Assembly (NCBI GenBank): GCA_028685445.1
Contig: JAQUDY010000063.1
Location: 1 to 6,287, forward strand
From: Bacilli bacterium
GTDB lineage: Bacteria; Bacillota_I; Bacilli_A; RF39; UBA660
DNA: 6,287 bases
Direction: 5' to 3'
Below the pieces are notes generated by a model. The model saw only the letters and a list, made by a program, of their open reading frames with translations, was not told the origin of the DNA and made no database searches. A program made the position numbers and the translations under genes. Shown one piece after another: positions 1-6,272 of the stretch (positions are counted from its first letter, which is position 1; each line of letters starts with the position of its first letter).

Positions 1-478
<478 letters not shown>

Positions 479-532
479 AAATAAATTTTATTTTTAAGTT
501 TAATCTGACTACTCAAAATTGACATTTTACTT

Positions 533-546
533 AGTTTTCAAAGATC
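533..546 (-). promoter_or_regulatory. boxA-like antitermination element in rRNA leader
   Basis: The minus strand reads GATCTTTGAAAACT, very close to the TTCTTTGAAAACT leader motif found ahead of 16S genes in Bacillus-type rRNA operons, where boxA RNA recruits NusB/NusE antitermination factors. It lies about 55 nt before the mature 16S start and just after the leader hairpin. The motif is seen directly; its role is inferred from the position and the family pattern. Confidence 0.7.
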
Positions 547-548
547 AT

Positions 549-568
549 CGCAGCTTTCCTCTGCTGCG
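549..568 (-). other. GC-rich hairpin at start of rRNA leader transcript
   Basis: A perfect 6-bp inverted repeat, CGCAGC at 568-563 and GCTGCG at 554-549 on the minus strand, with an 8-nt loop. It begins within a few bases of the predicted rRNA transcription start and stands out in an otherwise A/T-rich leader. No T-run follows, so it is not an intrinsic terminator. It may protect the 5' end or present the following boxA; that role is inferred. Confidence 0.6.
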
Positions 569-575
569 CATTAGT

Positions 576-604
576 AATATATCAAACCTTTTTCTTTAAG
601 TCAA
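576..604 (-). promoter_or_regulatory. rRNA operon promoter (sigma-A type, proximal)
   Basis: The minus strand has a -35 TTGACT (604-599), a 17-nt spacer and a -10 TATATT (581-576), preceded by an extended -10 TGA. Transcription should start around 572-569, giving a leader of roughly 90 nt before mature 16S. The location immediately before the leader hairpin and boxA supports this as the main rRNA promoter. Confidence 0.85.
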
Positions 605-698
605 CTATTTTTTGACAGTTTTTGCTGAATTTTGAATTTTTGATGAAATTCTTCTTATTTCCAGCTACTAAAAGCAATATTGGCTTGGTATACTTATC

Positions 699-727
699 AT
701 TATATGCATTAATTAATAAAATTTCTA
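699..727 (-). promoter_or_regulatory. possible upstream (P1) rRNA promoter
   Basis: A perfect -10 TATAAT (704-699) with a weak -35 TAGAAA (727-722) at 17-nt spacing on the minus strand, about 125 bp upstream of the proximal rRNA promoter and just past the ntdP terminator. Tandem promoters are common for rRNA operons in this group. The -35 matches only 4 of 6 consensus bases and the region is A/T-rich, so chance is possible. The rest of the 480-774 stretch holds only the promoter, leader and terminator elements listed here; I see no gene in it. Confidence 0.4.
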
Positions 728-739
728 GTCTAACTTATC

Positions 740-776
740 AAAAAATGATAATTTTACACAAAAACTATCATTTTTT
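740..776 (-). terminator. intrinsic terminator of ntdP, overlapping its stop codon
   Basis: On the minus strand, AAAAAATGATAGTTTT (776-761) pairs with AAAATTATCATTTTTT (755-740), closing a 5-nt loop TGTGT with a single G-U pair inside: a 16-bp A/T-rich stem ending in six T. The upstream arm starts inside the TAA stop of ntdP (777-775). The arms are near-symmetric, so it could act in both directions. The weak GC content of the stem lowers certainty. Confidence 0.7.
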
Positions 777-1311
777 AGTTATTTTGAGTGATTTTTAAAT
801 ATTTTTGATAATATTCTTCTATCACTTTCTTATTAAATGGTCCTACTTCTGCTCTTTTCATATTTATAAGTTCTGTTAATTCGCTTTGAAGTACTCGATC
901 TAAGTCCTCAGAATATTTCATTTTTAATTTATGATATTTATATTCATTACGATCTAAAACTCTAAATGTTCCATCTGGAAAGACTTTTAAATCTAAATCA
1001 TAATCAATGAACTTAATTACATTATCATCTACTAAATAAGGTGTTGCTATATTGCATTTATAAAATAATCCTTTTTTCTTAAATTGAGCAAATACGTTAA
1101 ACCATCTTTTGGTATAAAAAAAGATTATTGTTATTTCTTTTGTTTTATGTTTTCTACCATTACTTTCAGTTACTGTTACATTATTATTACCACAAATCAA
1201 AAGATCTTCTTTAATATCTAATATAATTGTTTCATCCCAAGTTCTATGGATCTTACCATTATGTTTGTAGCAATGTATTTCATACATGCTACCAACTTTT
1301 AGTTTTTCCAT
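775..1311 (-). CDS. ntdP: DUF402 family nucleoside tri-/diphosphate phosphatase
   Basis: A 178-residue protein, full length for the UPF0374/DUF402 family represented by B. subtilis YgaC and S. aureus Sa1684 (NtdP). Characterised members hydrolyse the terminal phosphates of nucleoside tri- and diphosphates with a divalent metal, and the protein is cytosolic. Family signatures are clear: YKHNGKIHRTW (residues 15-25), TVTESNGR (46-53), RWFNVF (69-74), YKCNIATPY (84-92), the acidic IDYDLDLKVFPD (102-113) that supplies metal-binding aspartates, VLDRNEY (118-124) and GPF (157-159). The ATG at 1311 follows a GAAAGAGGT ribosome site at 5-nt spacing. It has its own promoter 20 bp upstream and its own terminator, so it is probably a single-gene unit between tpiA and the rRNA operon. 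Phosphatase activity is inferred from the family. Confidence 0.92.
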   Translation of the reverse strand: MEKLKVGSMYEIHCYKHNGKIHRTWDETIILDIKEDLLICGNNNVTVTESNGRKHKTKEITIIFFYTKRWFNVFAQFKKKGLFYKCNIATPYLVDDNVIKFIDYDLDLKVFPDGTFRVLDRNEYKYHKLKMKYSEDLDRVLQSELTELINMKRAEVGPFNKKVIEEYYQKYLKITQNN

Positions 1312-1331
1312 AATAACCTCTTTCTATAACA

Positions 1332-1360
1332 ATTATATCTTATCAAATATTAAATTACAA
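1332..1360 (-). promoter_or_regulatory. sigma-A promoter of ntdP
   Basis: The minus strand has a -35 TTGTAA (1360-1355), a 17-nt spacer and a consensus -10 TATAAT (1337-1332). The -35 begins on the first base after the tpiA stop codon. The predicted start near 1325 leaves a leader of only about 14 nt carrying the GAAAGAGGT ribosome site. I see no GC-rich terminator between tpiA and ntdP, so readthrough from the upstream operon may add to this promoter. Confidence 0.75.
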
Positions 1361-2044
1361 TTATTTTTTTAAAGTTACTTCATTATAAATATCTATTACT
1401 TCTTTAATATTTAAAGAAGCACTTCCTAATATTACTCCTTTTAAATGATTTATATTTTTTAAGTTTTTAATATTCTTCGAATTTACGCTGCCACCGTATA
1501 AAATATCTTTTGTTAAAAAGAATTTCTCTTTAACATATTGGTGTATAAAAAATATTTTTTCTTCAATTATTTTAAAGTTTAAAAAAGAATCCGTACCAAT
1601 ATTCTGAATCGGTTCATAAGCAATTATAATTTTATCTAATCCTTCTTTTACATTATTAAAGACTATATTAATTTGTTGCTTAAGACTTTCATTTTCTTTT
1701 ACATCTTCATCTCCAATACATAAGATAGGAATAATATTGTTCTTTAGACATTCTACGATTTTTTTTATTATAACTTCGTTGGTATCTCTTTTTATACTTC
1801 TTCTTTCGTAATGCCCTACTAAGACATATTTAACACCCAGGTGAACTAAAGCTTCTACTGAGACTCCTCCAGTTGCTGTATACTCACTTATACACTGACT
1901 ACCTAAGATATATTCGCCTTCCGTAAACAAACTCATATAAAGCGTTTGTGGCATAATTACTATATTATAATTTCTTAATGATTTTTCATATTCTTTTATT
2001 TCTTTAATATTAAGATTCATTTTATGATTAAGAATTATTAACAT
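1361..2044 (-). CDS. tpiA: triosephosphate isomerase, short and divergent
   Basis: Interconverts dihydroxyacetone phosphate and glyceraldehyde 3-phosphate in glycolysis (cytosolic TIM barrel). The catalytic set is present: Lys8 in NHKMN, His78 and Glu80 in GHYERR, Glu144 in AYEP, and the phosphate-binding YGGSV (183-187) and LGSASL (206-211). At 227 residues it is shorter than the usual ~250, with the loss mostly between Lys8 and His78. Several near-invariant positions differ: NWK is NHK, GHSERR is GHYERR, and the mobile-loop hinge PVW is PIQ; the protein has no tryptophan. I chose the ATG at 2044 because GGAG (2055-2052) lies 7 nt before it; the in-frame GTG at 2050 is too close to that site. 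The start overlaps the end of pgk by 17 nt, implying translational coupling. Confidence 0.9.
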   Translation of the reverse strand: MLIILNHKMNLNIKEIKEYEKSLRNYNIVIMPQTLYMSLFTEGEYILGSQCISEYTATGGVSVEALVHLGVKYVLVGHYERRSIKRDTNEVIIKKIVECLKNNIIPILCIGDEDVKENESLKQQINIVFNNVKEGLDKIIIAYEPIQNIGTDSFLNFKIIEEKIFFIHQYVKEKFFLTKDILYGGSVNSKNIKNLKNINHLKGVILGSASLNIKEVIDIYNEVTLKK

Positions 2045-3197
2045 TTCCACTCTCCATGCATTTTAATTTTTTAGTCGCTATATATTCTAATGTCGCTCCT
2101 CCACCTGTTGATAAATGGTAGAAGTTATTTATATTAAAATATTTGCTGCTAGCAACTGCATCACCACCACCTAAAATTGTTTGTCCATTTATACTACTAC
2201 TAATTTCTAAAATAGATTTTGTTCCAAAAGAGAATCTTTCATCTTCATAAAGACCTACAGTTCCATTTATGAAAACTGTTTCAGATTTTTCTAAATATCT
2301 TTTAAACAATTCTATACTCTTTGGACCTAAATCTAAAATTTTATCTTTATTATTTAATTTTTTTATTTCTTTTATACTAATAAAGTTATTGTTAATAACT
2401 ACTACATCTGTTGGCATAATGATCTTATTAGGGTATTTTAATAGTAATTTCTTTGCTTCGTTAATATATTCAAAGCTTATTAGTGACTCTCCGACTTCAT
2501 TATTTACTGCTAAGAAAGTATTAGCAATTCCTCCACCAAGTAATAAAAAATCACATTCTTTTAATATGTTTTTAATTAATAAACTTTTGTCTTCTACTTT
2601 AGCACCACCCATTAATACAGTAAAAGGTCTATTAGGTTTTAATAACAAATCTAATTTAGATAACTCTTCTTCTATTAAAAAACCATATCCTGATGGTAGA
2701 AATTCTTTGATTCTGTTATTAGAAGAATGTTTTCTATGTGTTAAACCAAAAGCATCATTAATAAAAACGTCCCCTAAGCTTGCCCAGTATTTAGCAAGTT
2801 CATAATCATTATTACTTTCTTTTTTATTATCTAGGTCTTCAAAGCGAGTATTTTCAATTAAAACGATTTCAGTTTCTTTTAAGTTTTTTACTAGCGCTTC
2901 TAAATCAGCCCCTCTTGTTTTTGCACTAAAATAAATATTGATATCTGGCAATAATTTTTTTAAATAATTATATATTGGCAATAATGATTTAGTTTTAAGA
3001 TCATCTGAGGATTTTATTTTACCTAAATGACTCATTAAAATGATTTTAGCTTTTTGATTTATTAAATATTTAATTGTTTTTAAAGAAGCGATGATTTTTT
3101 CATCGCTTATAATATTATTATTTTTTAACGGAACATTTAGGTCACATCTTAAAATAACTTTTTTATTTTTCACATCAATTTCTTTTACACATTTCAT
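2028..3197 (-). CDS. pgk: phosphoglycerate kinase
   Basis: Transfers phosphate from 1,3-bisphosphoglycerate to ADP in glycolysis (cytosolic, monomeric, two domains). At 389 residues it is near the usual ~394. N-domain substrate motifs: RCDLNVP (17-23), SHLGK (56-60), ENTRF (115-119), NDAFG (147-151) with THR (153-155). C-domain nucleotide motifs: GGAKVEDK (197-204), LLLGGGIANTF (218-228), PTDVVV (262-267), INGTVGLYE (310-318), GGGDA (343-347) and STGGGA (363-368). Several are altered, notably the usual WNGPxGxFE, here INGTVGLYE. The last residues run past the normal STGGGA...LEG ending into the tpiA start region. It follows dcd by 19 nt; an AAGGA ribosome site (3216-3212) is rather distant (14 nt) from the ATG. 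Confidence 0.95.
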   Translation of the reverse strand: MKCVKEIDVKNKKVILRCDLNVPLKNNNIISDEKIIASLKTIKYLINQKAKIILMSHLGKIKSSDDLKTKSLLPIYNYLKKLLPDINIYFSAKTRGADLEALVKNLKETEIVLIENTRFEDLDNKKESNNDYELAKYWASLGDVFINDAFGLTHRKHSSNNRIKEFLPSGYGFLIEEELSKLDLLLKPNRPFTVLMGGAKVEDKSLLIKNILKECDFLLLGGGIANTFLAVNNEVGESLISFEYINEAKKLLLKYPNKIIMPTDVVVINNNFISIKEIKKLNNKDKILDLGPKSIELFKRYLEKSETVFINGTVGLYEDERFSFGTKSILEISSSINGQTILGGGDAVASSKYFNINNFYHLSTGGGATLEYIATKKLKCMESGNVNNS

Positions 3198-3216
3198 AAA
3201 CGAATCTTCTTTCCTT

Positions 3217-3741
3217 TTACTTTATAAAATCTTTATATAGTTTACTTTCTCTTACTGATTCTTGCCCTTGGTATTTTTCGCTTTTATATAATTCTATTTC
3301 TCCATCAAGTGTATGATAACTTATTTGACATACTTTTGTATATGGATAAATTCTAATTGGTTCTAAGCATGCTATTTCTAATGTCCAAGTTCCATCAAAA
3401 CCGATATCTCCAAAGCCAGCTGTTATATGGACAAATATGCCTAATCTACCTATGGAACTTCTTCCTTCAATCATAGGAGCATAAAGATCAGTTCCAGTTT
3501 TTTCTATTGTTCTTCCTAAATAAAGTTTATTAGGCTCTAATACAATTCCTTCTTCTGGAATTATTATTTTTTTTGTTTTGTTGGGTTTTTTCATATCTAG
3601 AAGTTCTTCATTATAAATTAAAAGTTCATTAGCTAATGTTAAATTATAACTATTAGGATTAATGTTTTCTTCATTATAAGGAGTAATGGTTATATTCCCT
3701 TTTTTTATTTCTTCTTTTATTTTTTTTCCTGTTAAAATCAT
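3217..3741 (-). CDS. dcd: dCTP deaminase (possibly bifunctional, dUMP-forming)
   Basis: Deaminates dCTP on the route to dUMP for thymidylate synthesis; cytosolic, trimeric in known members. At 174 residues it matches the family. It shows EGRSSIGRLG (92-101) and HITAGFGDIGF (105-115), then TWTLEI (118-123) with the catalytic Glu122, and a C-terminal KYQGQ (156-160) and LYKDFIK (168-174). The TAGF-D-GF pattern and the C-terminal end resemble the bifunctional dCTP deaminase/dUTPase of Mycobacterium and Methanocaldococcus more than the E. coli enzyme (H-RID); bifunctionality is inferred. I chose the ATG at 3741, behind an AGAGGA ribosome site. A longer version starting at a TTG at 3789 would begin on the -35 box of the gene's own promoter. 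It leads the operon with pgk and tpiA. Confidence 0.93.
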   Translation of the reverse strand: MILTGKKIKEEIKKGNITITPYNEENINPNSYNLTLANELLIYNEELLDMKKPNKTKKIIIPEEGIVLEPNKLYLGRTIEKTGTDLYAPMIEGRSSIGRLGIFVHITAGFGDIGFDGTWTLEIACLEPIRIYPYTKVCQISYHTLDGEIELYKSEKYQGQESVRESKLYKDFIK

Positions 3742-3760
3742 ATATTCCTCTTCTATATTT

Positions 3761-3789
3761 AGTATAATAACTATATTTTCAAATGTCAA
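3761..3789 (-). promoter_or_regulatory. sigma-A promoter of dcd-pgk-tpiA operon
   Basis: The minus strand has a perfect -35 TTGACA (3789-3784), a 17-nt spacer and a -10 TATACT (3766-3761). Transcription should start near 3754, giving a short ~13-nt leader before the ATG at 3741 that still holds the ribosome site. It sits directly after the terminator of the upstream gene, which marks a clean operon boundary. I see no operator-like palindrome or CcpA (cre) match around it. Confidence 0.88.
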
Positions 3790-3800
3790 TTTTTTTAATT

Positions 3801-3825
3801 AAAAAAGAGGAATTAAATTTCCTCT
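3801..3825 (-). terminator. intrinsic terminator of glucosaminidase-like gene, with stop codon in the loop
   Basis: On the minus strand AGAGGAA (3825-3819) pairs with TTCCTCT (3812-3806) around a 6-nt loop, followed by a T-run (3806-3801). The TAA stop of the upstream gene (3815-3813) lies in the loop, so the last codons form the 5' arm. The stem-loop plus T-run is a standard intrinsic terminator and insulates the dcd promoter that follows. Confidence 0.88.
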
Positions 3826-4736
3826 CTATTAATCAAATCTTCAATTGTAATTGTGTCTGTATAATCATTATATTCATTTCTTGCTTTTGTCACTAAATTT
3901 TTCCAATGCGGACTAGCTTTTTTAATACCATTTTCTATAACTGGGCAATATACTCTACCAATAGATTCTAAAGTATTTAATCCTTTTCCATAATAATTTC
4001 TAGACATAAGTCTTACAAAACTTAATGTTCCTTGTTCAATATTATTATGTTTTATTAATTTTTTATTACTCATACCACCATATACGTTATTATATTTAAG
4101 CATATATTTCACTTTGTAATAACCTGATTCTGCGGCTCCAATACTTAGTAATGATATTTTATCTACATTAGAATATATTTCTGAAAAATATTGAATTAAA
4201 TCTTCTACATATTTTGCATTTCCTTTATACGGTCTATATGTAACTTCTCTTTTTATATTTTTATCTTTATTTAATTGATAAAAATATTCAATTAAACCAT
4301 ACTCGAAATTAGCATACTTTTCTAAATCATTATTAGAATTTTTTAAATAACCGATATTGGTATATTCAAAATCATAGTTTTCTAATTCTTTGTTTTTTAA
4401 ATCTTTAATTATATCTTCGTAATTATAATCGAATAATTCACTAAAGAATTTTATCGTTATAATGTATTCGTTAATATAATAATCTAAATTAAATATTATT
4501 TCACTTTCTGATTCCTCTGAAGTAATTTCTATATCACTTTCATCAGGTTCTAAGAGTTTATTGTTTAAAATATTTATTGAATAATTTATTTCCCTACTGA
4601 GGGGTATCACCTCAGAGGCATTATCTGTTAAAACTTCTGCATTAGTTCTAGTACCAATAGTTAAAACAAATATTAATAAAATCACTACACACAATACAAT
4701 GTTTAATACCTTCGGTGAAGATACTTTACTTTTCAT
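3813..4736 (-). CDS. exported glucosaminidase-like cell-wall hydrolase
   Basis: A 307-residue protein, with a short charged start and a hydrophobic segment at residues 11-28 (a signal peptide or an N-terminal membrane anchor), so the rest should lie outside the membrane. After an acidic stretch (65-80) and a poorly recognisable middle (80-165), the C-terminal part (about 170-290) looks like a glucosaminidase (GH73-type) fold: a likely catalytic Glu203 in IGAAESGYY, then KYNNVYGGM (214-222), IEQGTLSFVRL (233-243) and YYGKGLNT (248-255). No GLMQ motif is seen, which argues against a GH23 lytic transglycosylase. The likely role is cutting peptidoglycan glycan strands; the exact bond is not decidable here. 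It has its own promoter, a strong GGGGAGGGG ribosome site 8 nt before the ATG, and a terminator: a single-gene unit. Confidence 0.78.
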   Translation of the reverse strand: MKSKVSSPKVLNIVLCVVILLIFVLTIGTRTNAEVLTDNASEVIPLSREINYSINILNNKLLEPDESDIEITSEESESEIIFNLDYYINEYIITIKFFSELFDYNYEDIIKDLKNKELENYDFEYTNIGYLKNSNNDLEKYANFEYGLIEYFYQLNKDKNIKREVTYRPYKGNAKYVEDLIQYFSEIYSNVDKISLLSIGAAESGYYKVKYMLKYNNVYGGMSNKKLIKHNNIEQGTLSFVRLMSRNYYGKGLNTLESIGRVYCPVIENGIKKASPHWKNLVTKARNEYNDYTDTITIEDLINREEI

Positions 4737-4768
4737 TTTTTGTTCCCCTCCCCAGACGAACGAGATTT

Positions 4769-4798
4769 ATTCTAACATATTATGAGACAAAAAGTCAA
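4769..4798 (-). promoter_or_regulatory. sigma-A promoter of glucosaminidase-like gene
   Basis: The minus strand has a -35 TTGACT (4798-4793), an 18-nt spacer and a -10 TAGAAT (4774-4769) with an extended TGT directly before it. Transcription should start near 4762, leaving a leader of about 25 nt that contains the GGGGAGGGG ribosome site. It follows the terminator of the 78-residue gene. Confidence 0.78.
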
Positions 4799-4815
4799 AT
4801 TCTAATCAAGTAATT

Positions 4816-4837
4816 AAAAAAAGAGCATTAGCTCTTT
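4816..4837 (-). terminator. intrinsic terminator of the 78-residue gene, with stop codon in the loop
   Basis: On the minus strand AAAGAGC (4837-4831) pairs with GCTCTTT (4826-4820) around a TAAT loop, followed by more T (4819-4816). The loop contains the TAA stop (4830-4828), so the final Lys-Ser codons make up the 5' arm. A classical short stem plus T-run. Confidence 0.9.
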
Positions 4838-5064
4838 AATTTTTCATTTAACTTTTCTATAATTTCCGGGTCATTAACTTCTTCTATATATAAAGTACTA
4901 GACTCTTTAATCGCAGTAACATATTTCCACTCATCTTCTAAAGTATTCTCGTCTAGATTAACTTCTGATACTTTATAATATGCTTCATTATCAATAACCG
5001 CCATATCAATAATGAAATAGTTTTTATCTTCTAATTCTATTATTTCATTTTTAGTAAAAAACAT
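4828..5064 (-). CDS. small acidic protein of unknown function (DUF1292-like?)
   Basis: A 78-residue protein with no membrane segment. It alternates short beta-prone and acidic stretches: KNEIIELEDKNYFIIDM (5-21), AYYKVSEV (28-35), then LYIEEVNDPEIIEKL (58-72). The pattern 'describe, state, value, acidic end' is reminiscent of small DUF1292/YrzB-like Firmicutes proteins, but I cannot confirm this and no catalytic motif is visible. The call as a real gene is firm: a perfect AAGGAGG ribosome site lies 6 nt before the ATG, and a terminator closes it. The ribosome site overlaps the stop codon of the acidic LysM-like gene 11 nt upstream, so the two are very likely co-transcribed and translationally coupled. 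Its function may therefore relate to that cell-surface-like neighbour (inference). Confidence 0.82.
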   Translation of the reverse strand: MFFTKNEIIELEDKNYFIIDMAVIDNEAYYKVSEVNLDENTLEDEWKYVTAIKESSTLYIEEVNDPEIIEKLNEKLKS

Positions 5065-5075
5065 TGTATGCCTCC

Positions 5076-6272
5076 TTAAGCAGCTTTCCCTAAAGATTGT
5101 TTATTTTCTTGCCCTTTTTTAAATACTGTTGGAACATTTATAGTAAGTCCTGAGAATAACTCTTTATTATATTCTATATCTTTATTATTGCCGTTATTGT
5201 TTTCTAAAATTATTTTGTCAAAAAGAGACTTGTTGACTTCATAAATATCTAGCCATCCATTAGCATCATCACATAACGCGATAGCTAAATCTACTAAAGC
5301 AAATTCTTCTGGCATTTCAAATGTTATTGCTTCTTCCGTTTCAAGTGTTTTTTCTTCTACTTTTTCATTTACATTATCAAATTCTTTTGAAACTTCTGAT
5401 TTATCTTCTTCAAGTGATTGTTCTTCGGCCTGGATGTTTGATTCTTCATTTAATTGCTCTTTTGATTCAATTATATCTTCTTTTTCGATTAAATCTAATG
5501 AAACAGACTTGATCTCTGCACTTTTTAAAGAAGCTTCTTTTTCTACTTCTTTTTCTACTTCTTTTTTAATTTCTTCTTCTGATAAAGGTATAATAACTTC
5601 TTCTTCAACATCTTGTTGTTTTTCTGATTCTTCTTTTATAATAGGTATCGGTTGAGTTTTTTGAGTTTGAGAATAAACTTCCGAGAAAACATCATCCATT
5701 ATTCCAAATAATCCTGTATTAGTTTTAGTTATAGGTTTTGATTTTTCTTTTGAATAATCCTCTGGAATCAAACCTAAATTTCGTAATAAAACTTTAGGAG
5801 CTTTTTTTATTCCTATCACTTCTAAGCGCGGAGAACTTAATTCTTCTTTAGATTCCTCAGACAGAGTGAACTCCGGATTCTCTAATTCGCCAGTATATGA
5901 CCTGATGTTATCGAAAATATGTTTTAAAGCTATAAAAACTTGTTTGAAATCTATTTTTTCTACCTCAGGATACGATTCAATTAATTCTTTTTCTTTATCA
6001 AGAGTTTCTTCTCTTCTTATTCGGCGATCTATAATTTGTTTAGAAAAGAATTCTAAATCTTCACTGACTTCACGAGGGATTCTAGTTAATAACTCAGTTA
6101 ATTCTGCTGTTAATGTTGTGATTTGTTCATTACTTTTGTTATTAACATTTGCTTCATTAGAAGAAAGTAAACCCTTTGATTCTATTTCACTTTCTATTTT
6201 ATCTATCTCAGCAATGAAATTACATCGGGCGCCATGCTTTTTTAAAATTTCTCCAAAGCATTTAATGCCTTT
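5076..6272 (-). CDS. acidic, helical protein with C-terminal LysM-like domain (partial, frame-broken at 5' end)
   Basis: The frame is open for 398 codons, from just after a TGA (6275-6273) to the TAA at 5076. Its first 151 codons contain no ATG, GTG or TTG; the first is a GTG at 5819 without a good ribosome site and in mid-protein, so the true start lies upstream of the window and the frame is broken (see the next entry). Order: predicted helical, charged segments (codons 1-135), a KAPKVLLRNLGLIPEDY stretch (about 157-173), an acidic Glu/Ser/Lys-rich linker (about 212-315) with VEKEVEKE repeats, then a LysM-like domain (about 316-382). That domain follows the LysM pattern: ITFEMPEEFALVDLAIAL, GWLDIYEVNK, and LFSGLTINVP, as in the family's 'W..IYE.NK ... 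L..G..L.IP'. LysM domains bind peptidoglycan-type glycans. Export cannot be judged without the N-terminus. Co-transcribed with the 78-residue gene. Confidence 0.6.
   Translation of the reverse strand, partial: KGIKCFGEILKKHGARCNFIAEIDKIESEIESKGLLSSNEANVNNKSNEQITTLTAELTELLTRIPREVSEDLEFFSKQIIDRRIRREETLDKEKELIESYPEVEKIDFKQVFIALKHIFDNIRSYTGELENPEFTLSEESKEELSSPRLEVIGIKKAPKVLLRNLGLIPEDYSKEKSKPITKTNTGLFGIMDDVFSEVYSQTQKTQPIPIIKEESEKQQDVEEEVIIPLSEEEIKKEVEKEVEKEASLKSAEIKSVSLDLIEKEDIIESKEQLNEESNIQAEEQSLEEDKSEVSKEFDNVNEKVEEKTLETEEAITFEMPEEFALVDLAIALCDDANGWLDIYEVNKSLFDKIILENNNGNNKDIEYNKELFSGLTINVPTVFKKGQENKQSLGKAA
5535..5567 (-). repeat. 12-bp tandem repeat in acidic linker
   Basis: The plus-strand unit TTCTTTTTCTAC occurs at 5535-5546 and 5547-5558, with a partial third copy at 5559-5567. 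On the coding strand it encodes the four-residue repeat V-E-K-E. The 12-bp unit keeps the frame, so copy number could vary between strains without breaking the gene. Confidence 0.75.

Noticed and set aside
1312..1360. Terminator between tpiA and ntdP
   Set aside because: Only A/T-rich sequence without a stable stem is present; the ntdP promoter fills this gap.
2044..2050. GTG at 2050 as the tpiA start
   Set aside because: It lies almost directly after the GGAG site; the ATG at 2044 has ideal 7-nt spacing and gives the normal short TIM N-terminus.
2269..2805. 178-codon open frame on the plus strand within pgk
   Set aside because: It lies antisense to a clear phosphoglycerate kinase, has no ribosome site and matches no family I recognise; it is a shadow of pgk codon use.
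3813..4736. Lytic transglycosylase (GH23) call for the exported hydrolase
   Set aside because: It has the ESGY and KYNNVYGGM pattern of glucosaminidase-type domains and lacks the GLMQ motif of GH23.
5321..5655. Two short plus-strand frames (63 and 73 codons)
   Set aside because: They are antisense to the Glu/Lys-rich linker, where TTC/CTT/TCT runs give Leu/Phe/Ser-rich shadows with no ribosome site.
5817..5819. GTG at 5819 as the start of the LysM-like gene
   Set aside because: The same frame stays open with protein-like sequence for 151 more codons upstream and there is no good ribosome site at 5819.
6240..6250. Programmed -1 ribosomal frameshift site
   Set aside because: The codons in frame before the stop (G AAA TTT) do not allow standard re-pairing on slipping, and too little sequence follows a clear stimulatory structure.
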